Shown here: positions 20,088 to 25,991 of the stretch, piece by piece
Position numbering within the stretch: the first letter of the stretch is position 1
Layout: every line of letters starts with the position of its first letter
From: Paramacrobiotus richtersi
Lineage: Eukaryota; Tardigrada; Eutardigrada; Parachela; Macrobiotidae
Length of the DNA stretch: 25,991 nt
Direction: 5' to 3'
NCBI GenBank assembly: GCA_034698045.1
Contig: JAQGAU010000588.1
Location: 1-25,991, forward strand
Notes under the pieces: generated by a model
Database searches by the model: none
Told to the model about the DNA's origin: nothing
What the model saw: only the letters and a program-made list of their open reading frames with translations
Program-made: the position numbers and the translations under genes

Positions 20088-20303
20088 TACTTAATAACGA
20101 GGCGTACAATATAGCATTTATATTTTATATGGAATATCACTCATTTGTAAATTTTTGTGCTAAAACCGCATTCTGAATCGGAACACTTCCATTTCCGGAA
20201 ATCTCTATGTACACGGCCGTTAAATCAATACGACTGATGTAGGAACAATTCTGTACAGTAATCGATACAAAATTCGTCCTCCGCTCAAAACCTTTCGAAA
20301 CTG

Positions 20304-21107
20304 CTACGCTTTATCATTATTTCCGTATTCATCCGATGAGTGCTCGAGATCCGGAGGCTCTACATCCAGATTATCGTAGTTCTCATCCGTTGAAGAATGT
20401 ATGCTAGGAGGACGAGAGCCCACGCTATCGTGATTCGCAGGTATGGATGGCAACCGGAAAATTTGTCCCTTAGACCGTCGCTTCACGGATTTTGCCGGTG
20501 TCACCGTCAGTTCATGGTGCTCTTGGGATACCTCATCATTCGACACCACCGGGACGATCCTAGCGGGTCGCTGGAACAACCGTCTCAAGGGCGCGGCAAG
20601 GAAATTAGGCAAGAAGGAAAGGGTACTTTTAGCATCGGCCGAATCATCACTGTCCACTTGAGCTAAGGGGGCCGGGGATTTCTCCCGCGGGGACTGGTTT
20701 GTCCGAAAAGGACTGCGGGGTTTGCGTCGCCGTGGCGGGACGATACTTGGAGTTTCCTCGTTGTCGGAGGAGAGATTTCGTTGCAGTACTGCCTGTTCCC
20801 GTCGGCGTCGCGATAGCTCCGTGGGAGTAAGACGGCGCGGAGATTCGGGATGGGGGACGTCCGGCACAGGGTTGGGCGTAGGTAGACGTTCCATCTTATC
20901 ATCCTCGTTGGATTCCGGGAGGCCAATGTCCTCTTCGGAGTCGGGCGAGTCAGCGGCAGCGGTTTCTTTCGGTGCTGGGGGGATCGATGCGAATGATGGA
21001 GCGCGGACACTGGTTTTGGATAGACGCTTCTTCAGGCTGGATTTGGGATCGAGGACGTGGATGACGGTACGCACGAATTCGGGAGTTGGGGATCTGGTTT
21101 TGATAAC
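20304..21107 (-). CDS. CNGB-type cyclic-nucleotide-gated channel, exon 7 (last): cytoplasmic tail
   Basis: The exon begins after GCATAG in phase 0 (VIKTRSPTPEFVRTVIHVLD) and ends at TAG (20304-20306). It adds 267 residues, about 652-918 of the visible protein. The tail is rich in Ser, Pro, Arg and acidic residues, with no transmembrane segment (for example SVRAPSFASIPPAPKE, LTPTELSRRRREQAVLQR, PRRRKPRSPF, SSTDENYDNLDVEPPD). Basic-proline and acidic-serine patches alternate, as in a disordered regulatory tail with many possible phosphorylation sites; that role is inference. This exon is much longer than the region after the CNBD in many CNG subunits. It is the exon duplicated, and broken, at 2082-2875. 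Confidence 0.9.
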   Translation of the reverse strand, partial: VIKTRSPTPEFVRTVIHVLDPKSSLKKRLSKTSVRAPSFASIPPAPKETAAADSPDSEEDIGLPESNEDDKMERLPTPNPVPDVPHPESPRRLTPTELSRRRREQAVLQRNLSSDNEETPSIVPPRRRKPRSPFRTNQSPREKSPAPLAQVDSDDSADAKSTLSFLPNFLAAPLRRLFQRPARIVPVVSNDEVSQEHHELTVTPAKSVKRRSKGQIFRLPSIPANHDSVGSRPPSIHSSTDENYDNLDVEPPDLEHSSDEYGNNDKA

Positions 21108-21540
21108 CTATGCAGACCGATGTGTACACTCAAACAGTTATAAGGATGATACAGTCGTAGTACTGTGCACTGTGTCCACTGCAGACACTCTAATCCCAGT
21201 ATTTAGCAATAAATATTTCCCTGTGTTTTATTAGTCAGCTTTAATAATAGAAGATTGAAAAGAAACGATTATTATCATGCAGTCTGGCATAGTTGTACCC
21301 ATCCGACTGATAATAACATTGTGGAAGTATAGTAAGACTGTCGTACACACATATCGTACAGCTTATTTATAACTTTAATAATGAAAAAAATTAACATTAA
21401 GAATGTTTCTGTTTTAGTCCACTTAGCAATTATAAAACGAAGTTATATAAATGAAATTTTATATTTCTGCGTGTACTAAGTGTGAATACGACATCAGACT
21501 GCAAACCAGTAGTTTACGTTCAGAACTTGACGACCCTTAC
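21108..21540 (-). other. CNGB intron 6
   Basis: Donor GTAAGG, acceptor GCATAG, phase 0, 433 bp. Its counterpart in copy A is 514 bp. Nothing else is recognised. Confidence 0.85.
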
Positions 21541-21700
21541 CTCAACTGGCGGTGGAAGCTTCTTGTCGTCCGTCGGACTGATACGCTGGTACAATCGTTG
21601 AGCTTTCTTTTTCAGTGCTTCCTTGGTCTCCGGATAATCCTTAAGAACTTCGTGTAGATCTGCTTTTCGCAGTACATACAAGTTGGAAAATCCTCTAGAT
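21541..21700 (-). CDS. CNGB-type channel, exon 6: end of the CNBD
   Basis: Acceptor TTAACAG; the first base completes an Arg codon with exon 5. It reads SRGFSNLYVLRKADLHEVLK, then DYPETKEALKKKAQRLYQRI. This is the last part of the CNBD, with its C-helix: the family pattern is GYSDLFVLSKxDLxxxLxxYP followed by a Lys-rich helix ending AxxLL. In CNG channels the C-helix closes over the bound cyclic nucleotide and sets affinity. The donor is GTAAGG in phase 0. The exon covers residues about 598-651. Confidence 0.92.
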
Positions 21701-22462
21701 CTGTTAAAAACAATGTGAATGTAAAACCAGACTGGTTTCGATCTTACAGCATGCAGTGCTGTATGTTCCGCAGTAACTGGCGCATGCCATCGCTTTTCGA
21801 TTTGCTATCCCCGATCGTTAAAGTCAAACGTGCGCCGCATATCATAATCAGACCATATAAATCACCTTAATGATCAAATTTGATAGGGCTGTATGCACCG
21901 GAAATACTGCTGCCGCTTCAAAAATACCGCCGTATGGTAATAATTAAATTTTGACCACAAGTATCGGGACGTGTTACGTAAGGCTGTTGGCACATATGCA
22001 TGCGATAAAGAATATGAATCATGGCGTACCAGAACAGTTCTGGAACATTCCACATCCGCGTCAAAACATTGGGTTCTGGCAGAACTCAATGTTTTGACGC
22101 GGATGTGGAATGTTAAGCGATTAACGATCAAAACGATTAACGCAGAACCTGCGCATGCATAATAATGCTTTTAGTCTAATTAACATTATACATATATGCC
22201 ACACGCACCGCTGCTGATTTATAATCTGTGAAATTTACTAATCATGACATATGCACGTATATAATATGCTGTAGGGGAAAAATTAACCGAGAAAAAATTT
22301 CTATGTAGAATGACTTTATATATAGGTAGGTAACATAAACTTCTGTTAAAGTGGGTTTGAACCATTCGCAAAAATTCAAACTGGGTGTAATAATTAAAAA
22401 GAACAGCTTCCACGGAAAGAATTATGACCAGAAAGTAATTTGTTGTAGTATTACATATTTAC
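21701..22462 (-). other. CNGB intron 5, containing a large palindrome
   Basis: Donor GTAAAT (22462), acceptor TTTTTAACAG (21701), phase 2, 762 bp. It interrupts the CNBD between the phosphate-binding Arg region (NRRTADVR) and the C-helix. The paralogue at 4026-5662 has no intron at this site. Confidence 0.88.
22029..22114. repeat. Long near-perfect palindrome (hairpin) in CNGB intron 5
   Basis: Arms 22044-22071 and 22087-22114 are perfect 28-base complements. The 15-base centre (22072-22086) is itself an inverted repeat (gttctg, g, cagaac), so the whole 71 bp is almost one palindrome, apart from a G:T pair at the inner edge. Directly left, 22029-22043 (ccagaacagttctgg) is another palindrome with 7-bp arms and shares its word gttctgg with the hairpin centre. 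As RNA it would fold into a stem of about 33 pairs. Confidence 0.95.
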
Positions 22463-23147
22463 CGGACATCGGCCGTTCGTCGGTTTCCACCCGCTAGTGC
22501 CAGTAAACTGATTTCCCCAAACACACTCCCTTCCCTCAACGTAGCCACCACCTTATTCTCCGCCGCAATGACCTCCAGAACTCCACTCCGCACAATATAC
22601 ATCTCCTTCCCAACTTCACCCTTCTTGCATACATAATCATTCGGCAAGAACACTACGGGCTTCAGCTTTAACACCAAATCCCGTATCAAACTCTGATCAA
22701 TACCCTGAAACAGCTGCACTTTACTCAGTGTGTTATAGTGCACGCACAACACCAGATCGGTCTTCAGTTTCTTGGGCAGCCCGTCCAGGAGGGAATTTTC
22801 ATCCAGGGTTTTATGTTGTTCCCAGTTGTAGGAGAACCACTCCCGCACGCGGGCTTGCATTTCTTTGGAGAGACGGAGGTTCTGCAGGTAGCGGATGGCC
22901 CTGTCGACCGTCTTTTGGTAGTGGTCTTCTTGATAGGTCATCTGCGTGAAAATGTCCCGAATCTGCCCGATGAGCAGGGCGAACACAAACACACCCACTA
23001 GCCAGGAAAATATCATGTATGCATTCTCGATGATGTTTTCCGGTTCTGGGGCATTGCCGACGGCTGTGGCGACGATAAAGGAACGCCAGAAGCAGTGGAG
23101 GTAAGCGGGACGTTTCCCGTCGTATACCCAGTGGTTTTTACCGAATC
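22463..23147 (-). CDS. CNGB-type channel, exon 5: pore, S6, C-linker and most of the CNBD
   Basis: Acceptor GTGACAG, phase 1; donor GTAAAT, phase 2; residues about 370-598. In order: pore entrance (GFGKNHWVYDG), pore helix and filter (FWRSFIVATAVGNAPEPENI, filter near residues 395-405), S6 (MIFSWLVGVFVFALLIGQIR), C-linker (QEDHYQKTVDRAIRYLQNLR, REWFSYNWEQHKTLDENSLL, GLPKKLKTDL), then the CNBD (VQLFQGIDQSLIRDLVLKLK, VFLPNDYVCKKGEVGKEMYI, GSVFGEISLLALAGGNRRTA). The phosphate-binding cassette FGEISLL...NRRTA is complete, so cyclic-nucleotide binding should be retained. The filter resembles beta subunits (pattern IGGLPEP) more than alpha subunits (IGETPPP), because it lacks the pore Glu and keeps the PEP ending. 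Here it is AVGNAPEP, with Asn where alpha subunits have Glu and beta subunits Gly. Confidence 0.93.
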
Positions 23148-23758
23148 CTGTCACAGATAAAGCGCATTACTCGTACAGCTTTCAGTAACAGTTTGCTGTC
23201 CGTTGTTTCAAAACGGTTTTCCATTTATAGTTATGTTGTCTCGTTTTGCTGTTAAATCTGCATAATTTAGAGTTTTATACTCGGTACGTAATTACCAGTA
23301 AATATATAAAAAATTGTGGTTCTGCTGATTTTCAACATCAAGTTTGTAAGTTTTCCGTAATCGTCAGTAACGTACGGTGAGTGCTACAACATTTCGATGC
23401 AACATGCAGCGCGAAACTTCTCGATCGTAATAACGTGGTCGGATGCAATAATACGTAGTCACATCTCATCACGGTAAAGATAAGCATTTTTGGACGTGTG
23501 CAACGCAATATTTTTTCGTATTATGTATCATCAAACATTTTTACATACATCTGCGCTGCTGTTTCATACAACTAAATTTCCGCATTGCTGTGATAAAAGG
23601 GAAGGGTACCGTGAAAATTTAATATAGATCGCAATAAGATTCTACAACCTTGTACTAACTTTGTTAGGGCGTATCGTAAACTTATAATTTTTGGTTCGTT
23701 GCTGATGTGCTTTTACGTTTGTAGAATAATTAGCATTTAGCATACAAGATTGCATTAC
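23148..23758 (-). other. CNGB intron 4
   Basis: Donor GTAATG, acceptor TCTGTGACAG, phase 1, 611 bp, located between S5 and the pore. No other feature is seen. The paralogue at 4026-5662 reads through this site without an intron. Confidence 0.85.
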
Positions 23759-24311
23759 CCTCTTTTACGGAAATGTAGTAGAAAAGACATCCATTGGCAT
23801 GAATCATCCACAGCATATACGCCAAGGAATTCAGCACCCGCAACAAATGCGGCGAACGGGCCACCTGATCAATTCTCGATTGGAATTCCCAGTATGACGG
23901 TAATTTCAGTAGCTTGGGCAATCTGAACAACGGACTAAAGTTTGTATTGGGGATCAGGTACAGGATGTCAAACGGGACGGATGCCACAAGGTCCAGCTTA
24001 AAGCGCCAGGAGCGTAAATATCGCTTGACAATCTCCCGACGATTTTCAATCCATACACCATTGGAAACAAATCTTACGGATGTCTTGAAGAAGAGAATAT
24101 CGATCAAGTAGAGGATGTCGCAACAATAGTCGGCCAAGAACCACCAGTGCCGATTGTTATCTGTTTGCATAAATGTAAATGCCGCACGCATTGGGATGGA
24201 GTACGCATTGTACATAAAGGCCAAGCTGACTGTTAGCAGCCATGTTATATAAAGCCGCGATTGCGGTTCGAACGTTCCAGGGAAGCGCATCTTTGGACGA
24301 TGCGATGAAGC
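23759..24311 (-). CDS. CNGB-type channel, exon 4: S1-S5
   Basis: Acceptor TTTTTTAG before GCTTCATCG, phase 0; the exon ends in GAGG before GTAATG, phase 1; residues about 186-370. It holds S1 (YITWLLTVSLAFMYNAYSIP), S2 (WWFLADYCCDILYLIDILFF), S3 (WRFKLDLVASVPFDILYLIP), an S4 region with spaced basic residues (PLFRLPKLLKLPSYWEF), and S5 (LLRVLNSLAYMLWMIHANGC followed by LFYYISV). The order and the motifs HYWxxADxxCDxxYLxD and DxxxxxPxDxxYL are typical of CNG channels, as is HxNxCxYY at the end of S5, written here as HANGCLFYY. The channel sits in the plasma or ciliary membrane; beta subunits need alpha partners for current. Confidence 0.93.
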
Positions 24312-24663
24312 CTAAAAAAGGCAATATTTCTTTACGACTTCATGAGAATATTAACAGCGGATAACTTATATGTTCCAATATGTAGATAGACAAGTTAATC
24401 CATATGCGATAGTTATTCGAGCTCAAATACAGTCGTATCAATTTACTTGAATTTTTAAAAATCGTTAACGACATCCGCTGCATGCACACATGGTGCAACG
24501 GTTTTAATGGCGAGTTTGCTAAGTTTTAACGATTAAAACAGTTATTAATATAAATATTCTTAAAAACACTATACACAGGATATCGCTGACTGTAGAAATG
24601 CCGCGAATTCCCATTTTAGTGGCTACACTGATCTGCCAAAAGATGCTGATTTTCCACACCTAC
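24312..24663 (-). other. CNGB intron 3
   Basis: The acceptor at 24312 is strong (pyrimidine-rich, TTTTTTAG). The donor is inferred as GTAGGT directly after ACCAAT because it is the only nearby GT that keeps phase 0. If the donor is elsewhere, the end of exon 3 shifts by a few codons. Confidence 0.65.
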
Positions 24664-24928
24664 ATTGGTAGAGATGGACATCATCCGCCGCAAGCTTCCT
24701 CTCTCTCCACGCGTGCCAGAGGGAGATGGACTCGGAGGATGCACGGGCATCTGATTCAATGGAATGGTCAATTTCTCCGGTGGTGTAGCGTTTTCTTCAT
24801 CCGAGAAGCTCGGAGACGGCGGCTGAATGACCACTTGCTGCTTGACCTTTCTGGCGCGTTCGTGGAACGCCGAGACCAGTTTATGCAGCTGTTCCTGTAT
24901 CTTTTCTCCACGTTCCATACTGGAGCGG
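24664..24928 (-). CDS. CNGB-type channel, exon 3: N-terminal cytoplasmic region
   Basis: Residues about 97-185. A helical basic segment (EKIQEQLHKLVSAFHERARK, then VKQQV) resembles the segment that precedes S1 in vertebrate CNGB1 and CNGB3, which share a pattern of Leu-Val-x-x-Phe-x-Glu-Arg-x-x-Lys-Val-Lys. This supports the beta assignment. It is followed by a Pro/Ser-rich linker (IQPPSPSFSDEENATPPEKL, PVHPPSPSPSGTRGERG). The acceptor is placed at the ATATAG before CCGCTCC, giving a 63-bp intron 2. An alternative AG at 24959 would add ten in-frame residues but leave an intron of only 33 bp. Confidence 0.8.
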
Positions 24929-24991
24929 CTATATGAGACGGGCATAAGTGTCAGATATCTAGAGTACCTTTTTTATTTGAACAAAGCTTAC
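24929..24991 (-). other. CNGB intron 2, very short
   Basis: Donor GTAAGC after AGCAGCGC; acceptor ATATAG at 24929 (63 bp), or alternatively CTCTAG at 24959 (33 bp). Both keep phase 2 and both remove the in-frame TAA. Confidence 0.7.
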
Positions 24992-25199
24992 GCGCTGCTG
25001 GCGTCGCTAAATGCCGCTAGTGTTGATGTTGAATATCGTCGTAATGGGTCGTAAGCGTTATCCTGCGTCACATTTAATGTGCTGTTCTCCGGTAATCTTG
25101 TTAAATGTCGTAAATGTGGCGGAACGTAGGAAGATCGTGCGGTGTCGGAGATTCCACGTGGTGTCTCATCGATGAATTTCATTCCTCTTCGAAGACTAT
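24992..25199 (-). CDS. CNGB-type channel, exon 2: N-terminal region
   Basis: Acceptor CTTTATTTAG, phase 1; donor GTAAGC, phase 2; residues about 28-97. The sequence is polar and probably disordered (SLRRGMKFIDETPRGISDTA, YVPPHLRHLTRLPENSTLN, YDPLRRYSTSTLAAFSDASS). It was accepted as part of the gene because both its borders match the phases of its neighbours and because the total joined length is an exact multiple of three. No motif is recognised. Confidence 0.75.
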
Positions 25200-25907
25200 C
25201 TAAATAAAGAATGTTCCACATAAAAATTCATTGCCTTATAATATGGCCATTGTGCACAATATATATATCGTCGCATGTTATTGCATGGTATGCAACGAAA
25301 CTCGCGTCACATAGCATATGGGTACGTTTCCAAAAACGGCGAGGTAGGCGGACAACTCCCCTTTTATGGGAAACGATATACGAATATAGCAGTATATATA
25401 CGCAGTAGATATATAGCAGTATATATATAGCAGTATAGCAGCAGTATATAGCAGTATATATATAGCAGAATATATACGAATATACGAATACGAATAAAAC
25501 TCGCTTGTGACGTTGTGGAACAATTAATGACTTCACGAATAAAAAAATACCCCGATGACCGATGTGGAGACTCATTGTCAGGTGTTAGCTGTTACGGAAG
25601 TAACGCATCAAATTAAAAAAGACAGATATATACTTCCTATAGAGCCCAGTACGCTGACTATGCCAATTTCATGCAACGTCGCACTATTTTTAATGGTGCA
25701 TTTTTAGAACATACAACTTTTGCGTATGGAAAAATGTAATCGGATGCGATATGTTCCACGAAAATAGCGTAATTATACTGTAGTGTAGAAACAGAAATTG
25801 GTAAAATACTGTGTTTATATTTTATATAACGATAAAACGAAATCTAGACCCACAAATAATTGTGACCAGCAAATGCTAGATGCAGACTTTTCCCGACATA
25901 GAAGTAC
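25200..25907 (-). other. CNGB intron 1 with a degenerate TATATAGCAG tract
   Basis: Donor GTACTT (25907), acceptor TTTATTTAG (25200), 708 bp. It contains the microsatellite-like tract listed separately. No other feature is seen. Confidence 0.7.
25377..25498. repeat. Degenerate microsatellite (TATATAGCAG / TATACGAA)
   Basis: Imperfect tandem copies of atatagcagt and tatatagcag, ending in cgaatatacgaatacgaat. It lies within the first visible CNGB intron. Confidence 0.85.
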
Positions 25908-25991
25908 CTCGTCGAGATAGGACGCCTTGGCTTAACGAGTCAATATTAGCCAGAAGACCGGCCGAGATGGGCACTTTATTGAGCAGGTGTG
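25908..25991 (-). CDS. CNGB-type channel, first visible exon (cut by window edge)
   Basis: An open minus-strand frame reads HLLNKVPISAGLLANIDSLS, then QGVLSRR, and ends one base into a codon before GTACTT. Phase 1 matches the next exon exactly, which starts with the two missing bases. No Met is present, so the gene begins beyond 25991. Support is only frame, donor and phase; no motif is seen. Confidence 0.55.

Larger units (their letters stand above)
18178..20088. other. About 1.9-kb segment present only in copy B
   Basis: The flanks aaatatt and aataacgaggcgtacaatatagc are nearly adjacent in copy A but about 1.9 kb apart here. I find no terminal inverted repeats, no clear target-site duplication, and no transposase or reverse-transcriptase motif. 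Frames at 18317-18625 and 18951-19139 (plus) and 19580-19765 (minus) are short and unrecognised. Inside are a 24-bp tandem repeat, a 23-bp palindrome (19031-19053), and a diverged repeat pairing about 18930-18980 with about 19840-19890 (both with gtc.gccgag/gtcatccgag then gctcgg and cgtccagat words). It could be ancestral sequence deleted from copy A or a non-autonomous insertion. Confidence 0.7.
16123..21695. repeat. Segmental duplication copy B (CNGB 3' region), the longer copy
   Basis: This is the direct-orientation counterpart of 73-3560. It runs from ttaaggccaagagtgtg through the 3' flank and the last two exons of the intact CNGB gene, ending 5 bp short of the penultimate exon's acceptor. 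It holds two segments absent from copy A (about 16426-16683 and about 18178-20088). Because its exons are intact and continue into the rest of the gene, this is the parental locus or the better-preserved copy. Confidence 0.93.

Noticed and set aside
22044..22114. Hairpin read as a transposon inverted repeat or transcription terminator
   Set aside because: The arms abut a 15-base centre with no room for an element, and factor-independent terminators of this kind do not apply to a eukaryotic intron.
22728..23001. Plus-strand frames of 73-87 codons within the channel pore exon
   Set aside because: Antisense to the strongly supported CNG exon 5.
24598..24936. 112-codon plus-strand frame with an ATG
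   Set aside because: Antisense to CNG exon 3, whose minus-strand reading shows the pre-S1 helix pattern of beta subunits and matching splice phases.
1..25991. CRISPR arrays, tRNA and rRNA genes
   Set aside because: No regularly spaced identical repeats with unique spacers, no tRNA box pair in correct spacing, and no rRNA-like sequence were seen by eye. A covariance-model scan would settle small RNA genes.

Overview
This looks like nuclear DNA of an invertebrate animal. Coding sequence is split by introns with clean GT...AG borders (63 to about 760 bp), the intergenic DNA is AT-rich and full of short repeats, and CpG does not look depleted. The genes are animal-type. I cannot name the species; an ecdysozoan or other small protostome is plausible, but that is inference. 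Nothing bacterial or viral stands out.

The best-supported gene is a cyclic-nucleotide-gated (CNG) cation channel subunit of the CNGB (beta) type on the minus strand at 20304-25991. It has seven exons, the first cut by the window edge. All six splice junctions keep phase and give about 918 residues: an N-terminal cytoplasmic part, S1-S6 with a pore loop, a C-linker, a cyclic-nucleotide-binding domain (CNBD) and a long charged, proline-rich tail. A beta subunit normally assembles with CNGA subunits; no intact CNGA gene is seen here.

The window is dominated by duplication. The sequence from 73 to 3560 is a diverged copy of 16123-21695: the 3' flank and last two exons of the CNGB gene. The copy stops inside the penultimate exon, 5 bp short of its splice acceptor, and carries frame-breaking indels. 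Directly beside it, at 4026-5662 on the same strand, lies a second, older CNG relative: a pseudogene with stops, frameshifts and a 147-bp insertion copied from its own sequence. It lacks two introns that the intact gene has.

Between the two CNG loci are an orphan last exon of a cyclophilin (6501-6617), a cluster of unassigned minus-strand frames (7014-8106), and a well-supported two-exon gene for a 361-residue coiled-coil protein built from 14-residue repeats (8699-9874). From about 9.9 to 16.1 kb I find no confident gene, only a few frames that may be exon remnants (13.7-14.3 kb and 15.2-15.75 kb, the latter hydrophobic). Other notable structures are a nearly perfect 71-bp palindrome in a CNGB intron, a 1.9-kb segment present in only one copy of the duplication, and several repair-like scars.
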